Below are positions 10,361-22,789 of a stretch of 64,000 nt of DNA, piece after piece. This stretch comes from Patellaria atrata CBS 101060 (lineage: Eukaryota > Ascomycota > Dothideomycetes > Patellariales > Patellariaceae): positions 2,104,308 through 2,168,307 of the forward strand of contig MU006090.1 in assembly GCA_010093705.1 (NCBI GenBank). Reading direction: 5' to 3'. The notes beneath the pieces are model-generated. The model made no database searches and was not told the origin of the DNA. It saw only the letters and a list, made by a program, of their open reading frames with translations. Each line of letters begins with the position of its first letter. The stretch's first letter is position 1. A program made the translations under genes and the position numbers.

Positions 10361-11247
10361 GATGGATGATTTTGCTGTCCCCAGCAAGAGAAGGGAGTTG
10401 AAGCAATGTGTGATGAACAAGAGAAGGAGGGGAAGTGAAGTTAGGGTAGTGGACCATCATAACCTGAGAATCCAGATCTTGCCAAGGGTGTGGCAAATGA
10501 TCGACGCAAACCTTAGCCACATCCACGCGTGAACTCTCGGGACCCGGCTACCCTACAGAAAAGCCCAATAATGATGACTTATGTCTAAGGTAAGGTAAGG
10601 TACGGTTCAAGGTAAAACGAGGTACCTATTATTGTAGTATAGTACGTCGATTTCGAACGATAGCTCTTCGTCTATATAGTGGGACCGAACTCATCTGAGA
10701 TATTACGTTGCGCACTGTACTGCACGAAATACAGACAACGTGATGACGGAGTAGAGATGACGAAATGGGTCTCAGAGTATCTTCAATTACTGTACAACTA
10801 TATCAGAGCATCCTACAGCCCAAAGTGGATGATCTCCTATTTTCCATAGTAAGAATACCTAATAAGGAGCCCATGAGATGCGATATCCACATCGTACTAC
10901 CAAAAGGAACCGTAGTCGTATATCATGCAAACCCAATAAAAACAGAATATCCCAGACGATCTATCATATCATATGTGAGCCAAAAAGGATGGGGATAGGT
11001 CTATGGGACCCTTCTACCATGAATGCCGAAGAAAAGACGTAGACGCGTTATTGACACATACAGAGGGGAAAATATAAACGAGTAGATTAGAATATACAAG
11101 GATAAAGAAAACGAAGTACGGAATTCGGAGGTAGTCCTTGAGGCTCATCTACCGGAAAGGGTATATTATGAAGGGAACTTGAGATATGGGAATAATTGTT
11201 AGAAAGGTGACATAATATATGAACGAGTAGGAAAGCTGCAAGGTGGG
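10361..11247. other. Intergenic, promoter of the CK2-beta-2-named gene and 3' side of the Zn2Cys6 gene
   Basis: A run of GGTAAGGTAAGGTACGG at about 10587-10605 is followed by GAGGTACC at about 10619-10626, related to the dispersed GGTACC elements. No gene is supportable. Confidence 0.45.
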
Positions 11248-14177
11248 TTATTGCACTCTCCTTCCCATCGTATCGTAAATTTGGGTCTGTCCCATGGACT
11301 CCCAGCTGTTCATATCAAGTATCGTGCCCCATGCCGTATCGCCGATCGGCGTCATACTAGGGCCTTCCCAGACTCCAGATTGCATGATGAACTCATTGCT
11401 ATGAGCTTCACCCTGTTGTGGTGTGGATGGGAAGAACTGTGCTGCTATGCTTGAGAAGTCCTCGTCGGGGTTGGAAAAGAATGTATTATTGTTGGTAGTG
11501 GTGTCAACGGGATGACTTGAAGAAGCTTGACTTAGGCCGGTTGTGAAATGTTGATGCTGTTGTTGAGAATCTTCGTTGTTCGGAGGGGTGAAGGAGGAGT
11601 GGGAAGAGGGACCGCGGTGACCATCGGTTGAAGGCGTAGCTTGATCACCACCGCTGGCATCGGGTGATGTGTCCATCTCCGAATCTGTATGTATGAACGA
11701 AGGCTGAGATTGTAGGTTTTGAGGGTGCATGCTACTCTGAGAGGTCGAACTAGGACCTCTTTGCCGATTTGGTAGGTCCATGTGTGGAGATCCAGCTGCA
11801 AAGCCATATTGTGTCGAATCTACATCTACGTTGATAGCATTGATATCTGTTACATGGAAAGGTGGTCCCATTGATGATGACCCTTGCTGATGAAGGTTGG
11901 CGTTAAGTATGCCCTGGCCACCAAATGTGCGGACTTCTTGTGGAGAAGATTGTGATTCTCGAATCTCCATCAAAGGAATACAAGCAACAGAATCAGTGTT
12001 GACTGGAATTTCTCCCTAAGGGACAATGTTAGTGAAGATGTATATTGGGAGACAGAGGTTTCCATTCAGTAGCCTACCATTGGTTTTTTTGTCCAAAATG
12101 GTGTTTTTGGGATAGACGCTGGCAAGCCGGCACCCTCTAAATCTACGTCAAGTTGCACGAGGAATGATTCTGTAAGTGGATTTTTACGTTTTAACGTTCG
12201 CATAGCATTTAGTAAGAACTGAAGCGATGCACTGATTTGTTGGTCACCTGGCCGAGATTTCAGGTATTGCACGAAAACTCGGGCTGCGACGTAGAGACAG
12301 AAAGATATGAATGGATTCATCTGTATATCACGCGCTATTAGTCGTTTGGGTAGATGATGCAAGTTTGTGATTGCTTACCGACGAGAGATCGAGATGGCTG
12401 ATCATCTTCATAATACTGGCAATTTCGGCAGCTGCAGTGACACATCTGATCTTGCTTTCTTGGGAGACATTGAGGGGTAGTCGATGCTTATCCGCTTTGT
12501 AAATGGCAGCTTGATGAAGGCAAATAGCTGAGGTATGGATATTCATATTCAGAAAAACAGTATTAGCATCAGGAAGACCTGCAGGTAGCCTCAGATTGTC
12601 CGGTAATGCCAGAGAGGTATTAAGGAGAATACTATCCATACGTCGGTGGCGTTTCCAGAATTCACCATTTAGATCATGGTCTTGATCATCTGGTGTAGGC
12701 CGATGGAGATGAAGCAGGTTTCGGCCGAAAAGACAGGCCATAAGGACCACACCAGCAAAAGCAGAGATGCTTGGGATCCCAGACGAGTTAAGAGCATCCT
12801 CTAATGTTCCTGTCTGCACAGGTTTGCTTCTTAGGAATGCATCGTCAGACGCCGGAAGATTGGTTAGTATCTAGCCCATATTAGCAGCGGCTTTTACTAG
12901 GATAGAGGTAAATGTACATCTCTCTCCTCAATCGCCATAGGCCATCCAGTACCTATACTTGCATATCGATCCTCGCAAAAGGTCATCCAGAACGTCCTCC
13001 TTCTTTCTTCTTTCTCGATCCAGTCTTTGGGTGGTGGAAGACATTGCTTAACATCCAGTCCTTGACCGTCTAACCGATGTAGCTGCATCATCTGAGCTAA
13101 TCTTACCGCTCGCCCTGCACTCATCCACGCTCTTGGAAAGTACATCAGCTTGAATTCGTACGTGGTAATGAGCACCCAAGCTTGGCAATGGGCAACGGTG
13201 ATGGTCGATTCTCCATGTCCCTTCATTTCATCCATCTGAGCATATTTTCGCGCGCGGTGGTAAAAGTGTTCTTGGAGACCATCATATTTATCGGAAAGAG
13301 ATGCTGCTAAACACCACATGATATATCGAAGACATACAGGGGGTCGCATGTGTGGTGCTAAATTCATCGCAGCTAGATATCGAGGCCTGTGGATCATTGG
13401 AACTGAGGTGTGAACTTTCTCGAAATAGATCTGATGTCTTCACGGACTAGTTAGCGGTGAATCCACCACATATTGAAGTGGATATACATAATAAGGTATC
13501 CCAGGAGGGAATCTCTGTTTCGAAATATAACGATAGTGCTGAGCCCACTTACAGTTCGTTCTGAACTTCCTGCATCGGCAATGGTTCGTCTAGTCCAAGG
13601 CCAATCATCTCCCAAGGAAATGGCGTTTCGCCGCCGTTTTCCATCGGATTAAATCCTTGGACTGTCTCCTGCGACGGTACTGTGTGATTTTGTAGATTTT
13701 GAGCTGAGTCTAGATTTAGGCCTGCACTCGACCGTTGGGGCATTGTGAAGGCGGTACTGGGATCCTGACGATGCTGTTCAGGTTCTTGTGTCTTAAGAAG
13801 GGTTTCGACTTGGTCTATCCGCCAAAGTGTCAGTTGCTTTGACCGTATAGAATTCTTACAATGCGGTATGGTCACCTACGTAGCCTAGCCTCCAGTGCTT
13901 TAACATATCCTCTTTTAGGGCCGCTCTTCTTTCTAACTTCATCGTATGTACACTCATGGGATAGTCGATTGCAAGTCCCGCATGTTGGACGACAACCATC
14001 GCATTTCAGTTTTCGCCTGCGACAAAGTACACAAGCGATCCTCTTTTGCTTTGTTCGACTTTCGACATCTCCATTGGCCTCATTGTTCGTTTGGGACTTT
14101 TGGGTCTCTGATGGGGGTTGCTGAGAGAGATCATTGAAAAAGGCCTCATCGGGCGAGTTTGAGCTTTGCGATAGCAT
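11248..14177 (-). CDS. Zn(II)2Cys6 fungal-specific transcription factor
   Basis: Six exons: 14177-13880, 13814-13553, 13437-12918, 12870-12379, 12320-12078 and 12015-11248, all in phase (860 aa). The binuclear zinc cluster is at residues 49-76 (Cys 49, 52, 59, 66, 69, 76), with an additional Cys 62 inside the loop. It is followed by a basic linker and a short coiled coil (KALEARLHQVETLL). The middle region (about 187-540), with YFEKVHTSVPMIHRPRYLAAM, matches the fungal_trans middle homology domain. The C-terminal 250 residues are rich in Ser, Gln, Asn and Pro and look like an activation region. DNA binding through paired CGG half-sites is expected from the family. I cannot name the regulated pathway. 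A 1.5-kb promoter lies upstream. Confidence 0.92.
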
Positions 14178-15673
14178 TTCGACAGTGATTACTTCAGGGT
14201 ATGTTACAGTACGATGTAGCCTCGAGGCGGGGGAAAAATTGCGCCGTGGAATATTCGGGTCTCATAAGCCTTTTCAGACTCCAGGACAGATGACTACGGT
14301 TGGTTTGGTTAGGCAACAGATACGGGATAATCGAACCAAAGATGATGATCCTGGTGATCGCAATGATTCCTTAGTAGTGTTAAGTCGAAAATGACTACAA
14401 GAACCTCGAGCCCAATTGAGGGTAGTAGTATCTGAACCTTTGAAAATTTAAGGGTAGGATATATCGACTATTAGACTTTTAAGGAGCTGAAAGGACATAG
14501 CACACTCCACCGATCGCTGTAATTGCTCAATCAAGCCGAATATGGTCTGGGGAGGTAGAACTGGCGAGAGAGAAAAGAGGTTCACACCGTGGCGCTGATC
14601 ACGCAGCAGAGGAGCGGTGGTTGAATTTCCACTTTTGGAAAATAGTAGCAAGGAAAATTTGAGGGCTTGGAGTAAGATGTTTGAGATATTGGAGAGGTAG
14701 CGGACGTGGATGGTGGGTTGGAAGTCCAGACGGCAGGAATCTGACGGCTTTAGACGACCGGACTGTGCTTCAATACTGTCATATTCTAGGGCTAAAACTG
14801 GATGAGCTGAGGTTCTGCATTATAAGTTGATAGATTCGCTGTTTTGGTTCTTTGGGGTATCTCCTAGACTGGTAGCTAGATGTGCAATCAATCCATCCCC
14901 AAAATCTCCAACAAAGTTGCTTGGTCGTCCTTCAGGCTCCCATTTTCGCGTCATCTCTTTACCCTTGAGATGTTGTTCGAAAATATTCTAGCGGCTTTAG
15001 TCATCGGCGCGCCCGTTAGGTTAGCACGGTTAGATTGTATGAGAAAAGAGAATGGAAGGATGGTATTGGTTACTTAGGAGACATCCTTCAAGTCCAATCT
15101 AAGGATGCACATCGAGTGCGTGTACATTTGTTGCACCACCAATAAAAGTTGCAGTTCTGGACTATTTGCAGGCAATGTACTTGCAGTTACAGGGTTTTTA
15201 TTCGAACTTTTGACGGGATAGCCGGTATGGCGTTCTTGTGCTTCCGTCCGTAAGGCAAGCAAGCTCGTTTCATCGAGGTCTTGACAGACAGTACTCTACG
15301 GAGTCTACTAATAAGGTACTTTAGTGTTGCGATGAGTTATAATCACACGGTGATTCTCGCTAAACTTTGGTCTCTTTTATTAAACATATTTGACATTCAG
15401 GTAGTAGCTAATATAAATCCGAAGATATCAAACGAGCCAGATCTTGTTAGGGTAGGTCGCGACTATCAGACTATGCCGCTGAAGTCATGTACGGCTGATG
15501 ATTAGGAGCTGATATTCATTTAGTCACTCAGATCAAAAGCTAAATGAAATATATGCGAAATGCTTGTTTGATCTATATACAAATTAGAGGTCATTCACAC
15601 TCCAGGGTCCTATGGCCAGAGTTCTTCAGTAAGAGTTTCTGTAGCAGTAGCTATACATTTTATAGAATCCCAC
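14178..15673. other. Intergenic, promoter of the Zn2Cys6 gene
   Basis: About 1.5 kb without supportable coding sequence. Small frames at 14448-14651 and 15610-15846 are chance or overlap the last uL2m exon in another frame. Confidence 0.45.
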
Positions 15674-16906
15674 TTATGCATTCTTACTACGTCGTTTGCC
15701 TTGATTCCTCTCACGGTCTTGGACAAGATATTTGTTAGGGTTATTCTTGTGCCTTGTCTTGTATCCGCCCTTGGCCTATAATCGAGCGTCAGTCCCTGTT
15801 CAGCAATGTGTTGGTTAAAAAAGGGCCACCTACTGGAGTTCCCCATGGGCTCACAGGGTGAACGTTACCCTTCGACTTACCTCTTCCACCACCGTGAGGA
15901 TGATCGGCTGGAGAATAGGTTAGACTGTGACATAGATGTACATGCAGCAGATATAAAACATACCAGCGTTCATGGCTACACCCCTTACCGTCGGCCTGAT
16001 ACCCAACCACCTGGAGCGTCCTGCTTTCCCAAGTTGTCGAAAGTGATGGTGGGGATTGCTGGCTACGCCAATTGTTGCGCAAGCATCCTTACTCACTTTT
16101 CGTATCTCTCCACTTTGCAACCGAACACTAACATCCTTCATCCTTTTGATATTTTCGTCTTTGGCGACCACGGTTGCAAAGGTTCCAGCGCTTCGGCAGA
16201 AAACCGCTCCCTTACCAGCTGTCGAGCCAACATTATATATCTGAGTCCCAATCGGGACCATATGGATAGGTAAGCAGTTTCCTCGAAACGCCGTCTTTGC
16301 AGCCAGCATACCCGGATCCATAACTCCACCCATACTTTGTATCAGATCATTCGGAATACCTGATCTGTAGCTTTGAATAGTATCTCCTGCACGCATACCT
16401 TCTGCTGCAATAATATAGCTTTTAACTTGTGTTTTCGGATTCGTAATGAGTGCGAGATGTGCGCTCCTATTCGGGTCATACTCAATCCGGTCAACGGTAT
16501 GAGGTCCTGGAAGCATACGTTCAAAATCCACGGTCCTGATTCTTCTCTTGTGTCCTCCGCCGCGATGCCTTACTGTAACCCGACCAGTGTTGTTTCTCCC
16601 GCCCTTTCCTTGACCCTTCTTCGCAAAAGTGAGCTTGTCATATGGCCTCCCTTTCCATAGATGATCGTTTACGGGTCGACGTAGATGGCGGAGACCAGGT
16701 GTGCGTGGTTTATATGTTTTAAGCTGGAAGACTTCCTTTCCTCGTCTTGAGGGACCGACCGAATGTAAAGGTTGAACAACAATATCAGGGGGTGGGCTAA
16801 TGTTGGATGGGACATTTTCCACAACTGTCGCGTACTTCCTAGATAATTGTAGGAGACATCTGCAGCTCTGCGTCGACGAACGCAACACTGACCGTGGTTG
16901 TAGCAT
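15674..16906 (-). CDS. RML2: Mitochondrial large-subunit ribosomal protein uL2m
   Basis: Exons 16906-15964, 15907-15834 and 15775-15674 (372 aa), all junctions in phase. The first 30 residues are basic and hydroxylated, a mitochondrial targeting sequence. The bacterial L2 signature follows: [20 protein letters not shown]-type block near residues 101-121, and [20 protein letters not shown] near 307-325, carrying the histidine-rich loop close to the peptidyl transferase centre. The end, [17 protein letters not shown], is the normal L2 C-terminus. I chose the ATG at 16906 because the longer frame opens only with a GTG. It acts in the mitochondrial matrix in the 54S ribosomal subunit. Nothing is missing. 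Confidence 0.97.
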
Positions 16907-18010
16907 GTCAGGTAGCTTTGTGCTTCGCACTGTTGCCGTTATGACAATTGCGCAGGCACAAAGCTTTATGAGATGAGATGTAATTGATGAACGAAAATTA
17001 AAAGAGATTTAACATCGAGTGTGAGACTTCCGTTCGATGTGAATGTTCAATGGTATCAAGTTCACTTCGAATTTGGAACTTTTCTAGTAGCCAATCATAT
17101 TAATGTTGAGGCTCTTGAGATGGGATGATTATGCTAGGCCTATTTTAGACTAGAGTCACGGCGCGTCTTCTCTGCGCAGCATTTCCCGTCCCTAGCTCCG
17201 CTAGAATTTCAGGCATCCGTCGCCCCAAGCAACGACTGTTATTCTTCATCCTCGACGTGCCAATATCTCGACAGCTGAAGAATTTTGCTTTGACTTTCGA
17301 ATAACGGTCTTACAACTCTGTTCTACATCTTATTGCACGACCAAATATTCCAAATTCATCGGTTAAGGCGCCCTTTCTACATCCTAGGTTGCTTTGTTGG
17401 TGTTCCAAAAGATAGTCACGTGTTTGGCGCGATTTTGACGCTGCCAAACCGCGCTGCCCTGCTTGACGGCCCAAGCACCCGGCCCTGACTAAGCGACAAC
17501 CAAAACATTGGCTTACGAGCAACAACTTCCCTCACCTCACCTTTCGAGCCCTCACCTTACCTTCAATTGCCCCAGAATCCACGACGCATCATACACGGTC
17601 TTGAGCTGGATAGATACTCTGTTCATACCTCCCTGTTCCGTCCTGCGCGTTTCGACAGATTTATTTCTGGTTTTACCGCGTCGACCATTGTCAATCGGCA
17701 GCATTATCAACTTCCAACCGTGTCAAGGTACTTGATGCTCTTAAAGTCCTCATCACATATCTCGGGCTGGTCCTTGTATCTTTACTGATACAAAGCATCT
17801 ATCTACCATAGTAGACGTGCGTTCTTCCGCTTCTTCATCTTTCATGTTATCAATTGGCGCTGGCAAAACTTGGACTGACACAACAATAAACAGGAACACT
17901 AATACCTACAAATACCCGAACTACCTCAATTGAGTATCATCTAAGCTCGATTCCTCTTCATTCTACCTGGACTTGACGTGAGAGTATTCCTCTTACAGTA
18001 CTTTACCACC
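16907..18010. other. Divergent intergenic: uL2m promoter and long cyclin B leader
   Basis: The cyclin-proximal half is pyrimidine-rich and probably a long 5' untranslated region (about 17500-18010) with small upstream frames at 17508-17735 and 17567-17788. No conserved protein is visible. Confidence 0.4.
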
Positions 18011-19691
18011 ATGCCTGCCGTAAGTACTCATTCCCGCATGCTTGGTAACTCGATACCATAGCCTTTTACATAAAGCGCTTGGCCCTATTTCTGCATATGA
18101 ATATCATCAATAACTCGATATATTGTAGGGTCGTCCTCGACAACGTGTTCTCACGAATGAAAACGACGAGAATGTTGGTACTACGCGTGTGACGCGTGCT
18201 AAAGCCGCTGCTTTAACCACGACTAAGGATTCCAACGCTGGAGACCCTCCAAAGAAGGCTTTGCAGTCGAAGAAATCAACAAATGCACTCGGCACGAATG
18301 GGACACTGCAGACCCGGAAACGCCCTGCTCTTGGAGATGTTAGCAACGTACCCAAGAACGATGTTACCGAGTCTAAAGCTGGAAAGAAGCCCGTGCCGAC
18401 CAAGAGTGGACTCGTATCGAAGGCTGCACAACCGACTGGGATCACTAAAGCTTCGCGGACTAATTCGACGCGTTCTGTATTGGGTGCTAAGGATAAGAAC
18501 GTGGGCTCGTCCGAGCTGAAACGTCCAGCAAGTGGATCGGGTGTTTCTGGTCCTGTCACAAAGAAGCGCAACACATCTTCAACGTCAACGGCAAAGTCAG
18601 TTGTGCTGGAAGTGGATGATGAGGATTCCGAGAATATTGTACCGAACAAACAAACATCTAAGGCTACAGTCAGTGTGGAGATTGAGAAGACGGTTCACGT
18701 TGAAGAGTCGATTAAGATATCTGGTGCCAGATACTCTGATGAAACCGAGGAACTAAATGAGCCCGCCACTCTTCCTCCCGATGTCCCTGATCTCGATACG
18801 CAAGATCACGATGATCCGTTGATGGTATCAGATTATGTTGTGGAGATCTTCGATTACCTACGAGAACTTGAGAGGACTACAATGGCCAACGCTGACTACA
18901 TGGATGTTCAAACTGAGTTGGAATGGAAGATGCGTGGTATTCTCGTTGACTGGCTTTTGGAGGTCCACACTCGTTTCAGACTCCTTCCCGAAACACTTTT
19001 CCTCGCAGTCAATATCATCGATCGCTTCCTTTCAAGCAAAATTGTCCAGTTGGATCGTCTACAGCTTGTCGGCGTCACCGCCATGTTTATTGCGTCAAAG
19101 TATGAGGAAGTCCTTTCGCCTCACGTCACAAACTTCCGCCACGTCGCCGATGATGGTTTCTCGGAAGAGGAGATCTTAAGCGCTGAACGATTCGTCCTTG
19201 CCGCTCTCAACTACGATTTGAGCTACCCGAACCCCATGAACTTCCTACGTAGGATATCGAAAGCCGATAATTACGACATCCAGACTCGCACCCTTGGGAA
19301 ATATCTCCTGGAGATCAGCTGTCTCGATCATCGCTTTATCGCACATCCCCCCAGTGAAGTTGCCGCCGCAGCCATGTACCTTGCCCGTATCGTACTAGAC
19401 CGTGGTGAGTGGGATGCTACTCTCGCCCATTATGCTGGCTATACCGAGGAAGAGTTGACACCATGCTTCCACTTGATGGTCGACTACCTCCGCAGCCCCG
19501 TTGTGCACGAGGCTTTCTTCAAGAAATACGCGAGCAAAAAGTTTATGAAAGGTAAACATTACCCTACTCGCAACATTATGCATTAGTAGACATAATCTAA
19601 CCAAAGTATAGCATCCATTGTCCTCCGTCAATGGGCGAAGAAGTGGCACCACCTCTACCTTAACGAGGACCGCGCCTCGAACGGATCCTAG
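18011..19691 (+). CDS. nimE: Mitotic B-type cyclin (NimE-like)
   Basis: Exons 18011-18019, 18129-19551 and 19612-19691 (503 aa). The first exon is only nine bases (Met-Pro-Ala); the phase closes and the ATG has a CACC context. The N-terminus holds a perfect destruction box, RPALGDVSN, at residues 68-76 and a basic, low-complexity tail. The cyclin box starts around residue 245, with the diagnostic MRGILVDWLLEVH at 271-283 and NIIDRFLS after it, then a second cyclin fold to the end (ASIVLRQWAKKW in exon 3). It binds and activates Cdc2/Cdk1 for G2-M entry and is destroyed by APC/C in anaphase. The length fits Aspergillus NimE. The assignment to this cyclin rather than another B type is from remembered similarity. 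Confidence 0.95.
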
Positions 19692-22600
19692 TATCTCAAT
19701 GTCTTGCTAACGTGACGAGTTTTCCTCATCATATTGATAATGATCCGCAACGACTCTCTTGCTCAATAGCATCTCCAAATTTCCACACATCTCTCATCCA
19801 TTCGGCCGCGTCGGCGTACACGAAACCGACGCGTCTCTCTTAATCTCATCATCGGCGTCGACGGGGCATTGGATCTCTTTCTTTGCTTTTCATTTCAATC
19901 TTCCTTTCGCTGCTGGACGGGCGTCATATTATTTCTATGGTGGTGGAGGGTCCGGTGACAGTTCTCAGACTCAGCTACCACGATGGTGGGAGTAGTTGTC
20001 GACCGGTCGGGCGTGAACGTGGCAGGCAGGCAGGCATCGACGCTTGTGGATACGATGAATAGCTAATGGATGTCTATTTTGCCTTCTTCGTGCTCCTCCC
20101 TTATTGCCGGTCTAATTACTCTCCATCTTGTGCTTTGCACCCTTTTATGTTACTAAGCTGTACGAGTTTGCGGTTTTTCCTGCTACTACGTGTCTGTGAG
20201 GCGTTAATGGCTCTTGATTCTCGGGTTTGCTGTTTGTCTGCTTTTCTTCTGCGGTTGTATTGGAAAGACGGGATGTGCGATGTACGCCGACGAGTGGTAT
20301 GTCTATAGCATAGGTTGGTAGGGAACAATAAAAGGGGTGTGCTGCTCTTATTCTTCGAACGTTTCTGCGTGACGTGGATGAGTGCGAGAATGCATGATAA
20401 GTGAGACTTGCTCATTAGGACTGATATCTAAAGTTCGGCTTTATAGATGTTCGATGTCACCCTATCTCCCTACCTTCTCCCCCTTGAGTTCCCCTTTACC
20501 ATTCCTCTAGACGACCACAATCGTGGAGCGTACATAGTACGTATCTATCTTTCAAATGTAGGACCCATGAGTACACCAGACATGCACACCCATTTGAAGT
20601 GTATAAAAGAAGTAGTCGACTTATCAGCAAAACGTCAATTACATTATATCAGTATGCAGATTCATCCACCGCTATAATTTCTGTCATATCACCCTTACCC
20701 GGTACAGTACACTTTGCCGTAAGAGGCGCACACCCGCGTACCGGTACGATCCGACTGTAAGGATGGATAACTCACGGCTCCGTATGGCTCGGGTCAGGAG
20801 TCAGCTTGATGTACGCGTACTGGACAGTCGGCCGCGTATGCTCATGGCAAGGTGGGATTTCTACTTGGAACTGATCGTTTCCTTATCCTTGTTTAGGATT
20901 ATGGGTGGGTTGGAGCTTGAGATTCGGCGTCGTATCTTGTACAGTACGGTACGTACCATAGTAAAGCTCGAGATGACCTTAACCTCTTGCGTCTACAAAG
21001 CCTAACCTCTGAGCATAGAGAATCCGGCTCCTGTTGTACTGTACAGGACAGTACCGAACACAGGACCGACGTGCACCCGACTTCTCACCAGCCGCAACCC
21101 AAAGCTTACTGTACGTCCGCCACTACCATATCAGTCGAGGGCTTCTACGAAAGGGCTGCCCTCTACGGTAAGCTAAAAAAAAAAAATTAAAAAATAAAAA
21201 AATAAAAAATAAAAAAAAAAGAATTAAAAAATAAAAAAATAAAAAATATAAAAATATAAAAAAATAATCCATCATCGGCGATCACCGCGTCTTTCCGGCT
21301 GAGTGCGCAGGGAGTTTTCGTATCTGGTCCCAATATCAGAGAAGCAGAAAACTCGTATACAACATCTCTTCCAAGTCTTACGGTAGAAACGCGCGAGGTG
21401 ATGAGATTCCATGACTCGTCTTCCACTGTGGTGGATGTCCTTAAGCGAAGAAGACGTGCTGTAACTTAGGCTTATCGATAAAGGCAGTTTTCCAACTTTC
21501 CCCCTCCACCTCACCAACTCTCGATAATAGCCTGACATGACATATATCCATCTTGTCCAAATCTCGAGCATAAAACCTCCCACCTACACTTCCAACTTAC
21601 TAAACTATGCGCCGCGTACCATTAATTCCCCTCCAAACACTACCGTAGCAGGCTAGATCTAACAATCGACAATGCACGTGGGAAAGTGGCGTTCGTCAAT
21701 GGTTCAATACGAACGGGGGATTAGCAACGGGTCTAGCATCTTGCATACCTTACGGGCTACCACAGTAAGGTAATGAGGTTGCATATTGCGGGGAAAGGGT
21801 GTGGGAAAAGGGTGAGGTGTGCAGCACTTCCCTACTTTCCAACCGTCGCCCGCGGGGATGACAAAGTTGGTGCCGGGGTAGTTCCGGAGCTAAACTACCT
21901 GAGCTTAAGGTTTATCTGAAAGTCTGAACGAGCTTAAGGTATGGTGGCAAGACCAAAGGGTCCAGTGGTGATCGACGGGTTGATGGACCCTGAGGTGGGC
22001 TTCGACTGCGTTACGATTATCTGGTACTACTATTGGTTTATCGTGGGTTACTGTAGGTGGGAAAGGGAAACGGTTCTGGTCTATACGGATGGTTAGGTTG
22101 TACAGTACAGTACAGCACGGAAGAGGTGGTGTAAGGTCTTGTTCATAAGGTAGCCGATAAGGCGCTTGCCAGTCGTGCCGGTATAGTACTCTACCTCGTG
22201 CTCTCCATGATTTCATTGCACCTAATTCGAAGATCGTGGCTTTCCTTCAGTCCATTCTCGAGTCGAAGCTTGAGAGATTCAGTGACTAAGCACGGAGTAA
22301 TCTGCTGAGCTACTGTATAGTTAGTTCCCCTTCTCCATTTGTGTAGTTCTGATTAGGGCCAAACGTTGAAAGGGGATCTCGCATCAAAGCTCCATGCAAC
22401 CCTTCGGCACAGTATTCCGAACGTTTTTGTCTTGTCCAAGCTATCATGTCGTCATTGTTACCAGGAATGCTTCAAAGCCTCAGATTTGTTTGCAGAGTAC
22501 GAGCATAGCTTCATTGGATGTCTGACAACCACAGGACGTGACCACCACCTCGAACCGGCTGACAACCCTAAACCTGGGCCGAGTTTGTCTACAGATCCTC

Positions 22601-22789
22601 TATATAGCTGAGATGATATAGCTGATGTGATATATGTTTCTTCCGCTTTGCGCGCTACGCGTTGAACCCTTTTCGCCTCAGACAAACAAAAAGCCCGTCC
22701 TTGTGGAATACTGATAATATCGTACAGGATTCACGACATCCACTAACCGAGAAATATACAGTGCAAGGGGAAGCACAAGAAAAGCCGTT
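19692..22789. other. Convergent intergenic region, 3.1 kb
   Basis: Lies between the 3' ends of cyclin B and SFT2. The first 600 bases are probably cyclin 3' untranslated sequence. It contains an A-rich tract (21174-21267) and four GTACAGTAC-type motifs. No protein-coding gene is supportable; the open frames are short and lack codon character. Confidence 0.45.
21174..21267. repeat. A/T low-complexity tract
   Basis: A 94-base run almost entirely of A with spaced T (A5-9 separated by single T or TT). It resembles an ancient poly(A) tail or a slippage-expanded tract. I see no transposable element body beside it. Confidence 0.8.

Noticed and set aside
15610-15846. Separate 78-aa frame on the minus strand
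   Set aside because: It overlaps the final uL2m exon in the wrong frame; the true frame ends [10 protein letters not shown] at 15674.
20116-20415. 99-aa minus-strand frame
   Set aside because: Basic, low-complexity translation in probable 3' untranslated sequence of cyclin B, with no partner exons.
21174-21267. Poly(A) tail of a retrotransposed element
   Set aside because: No element body, target-site duplication or coding remnant could be found beside the A-rich tract.
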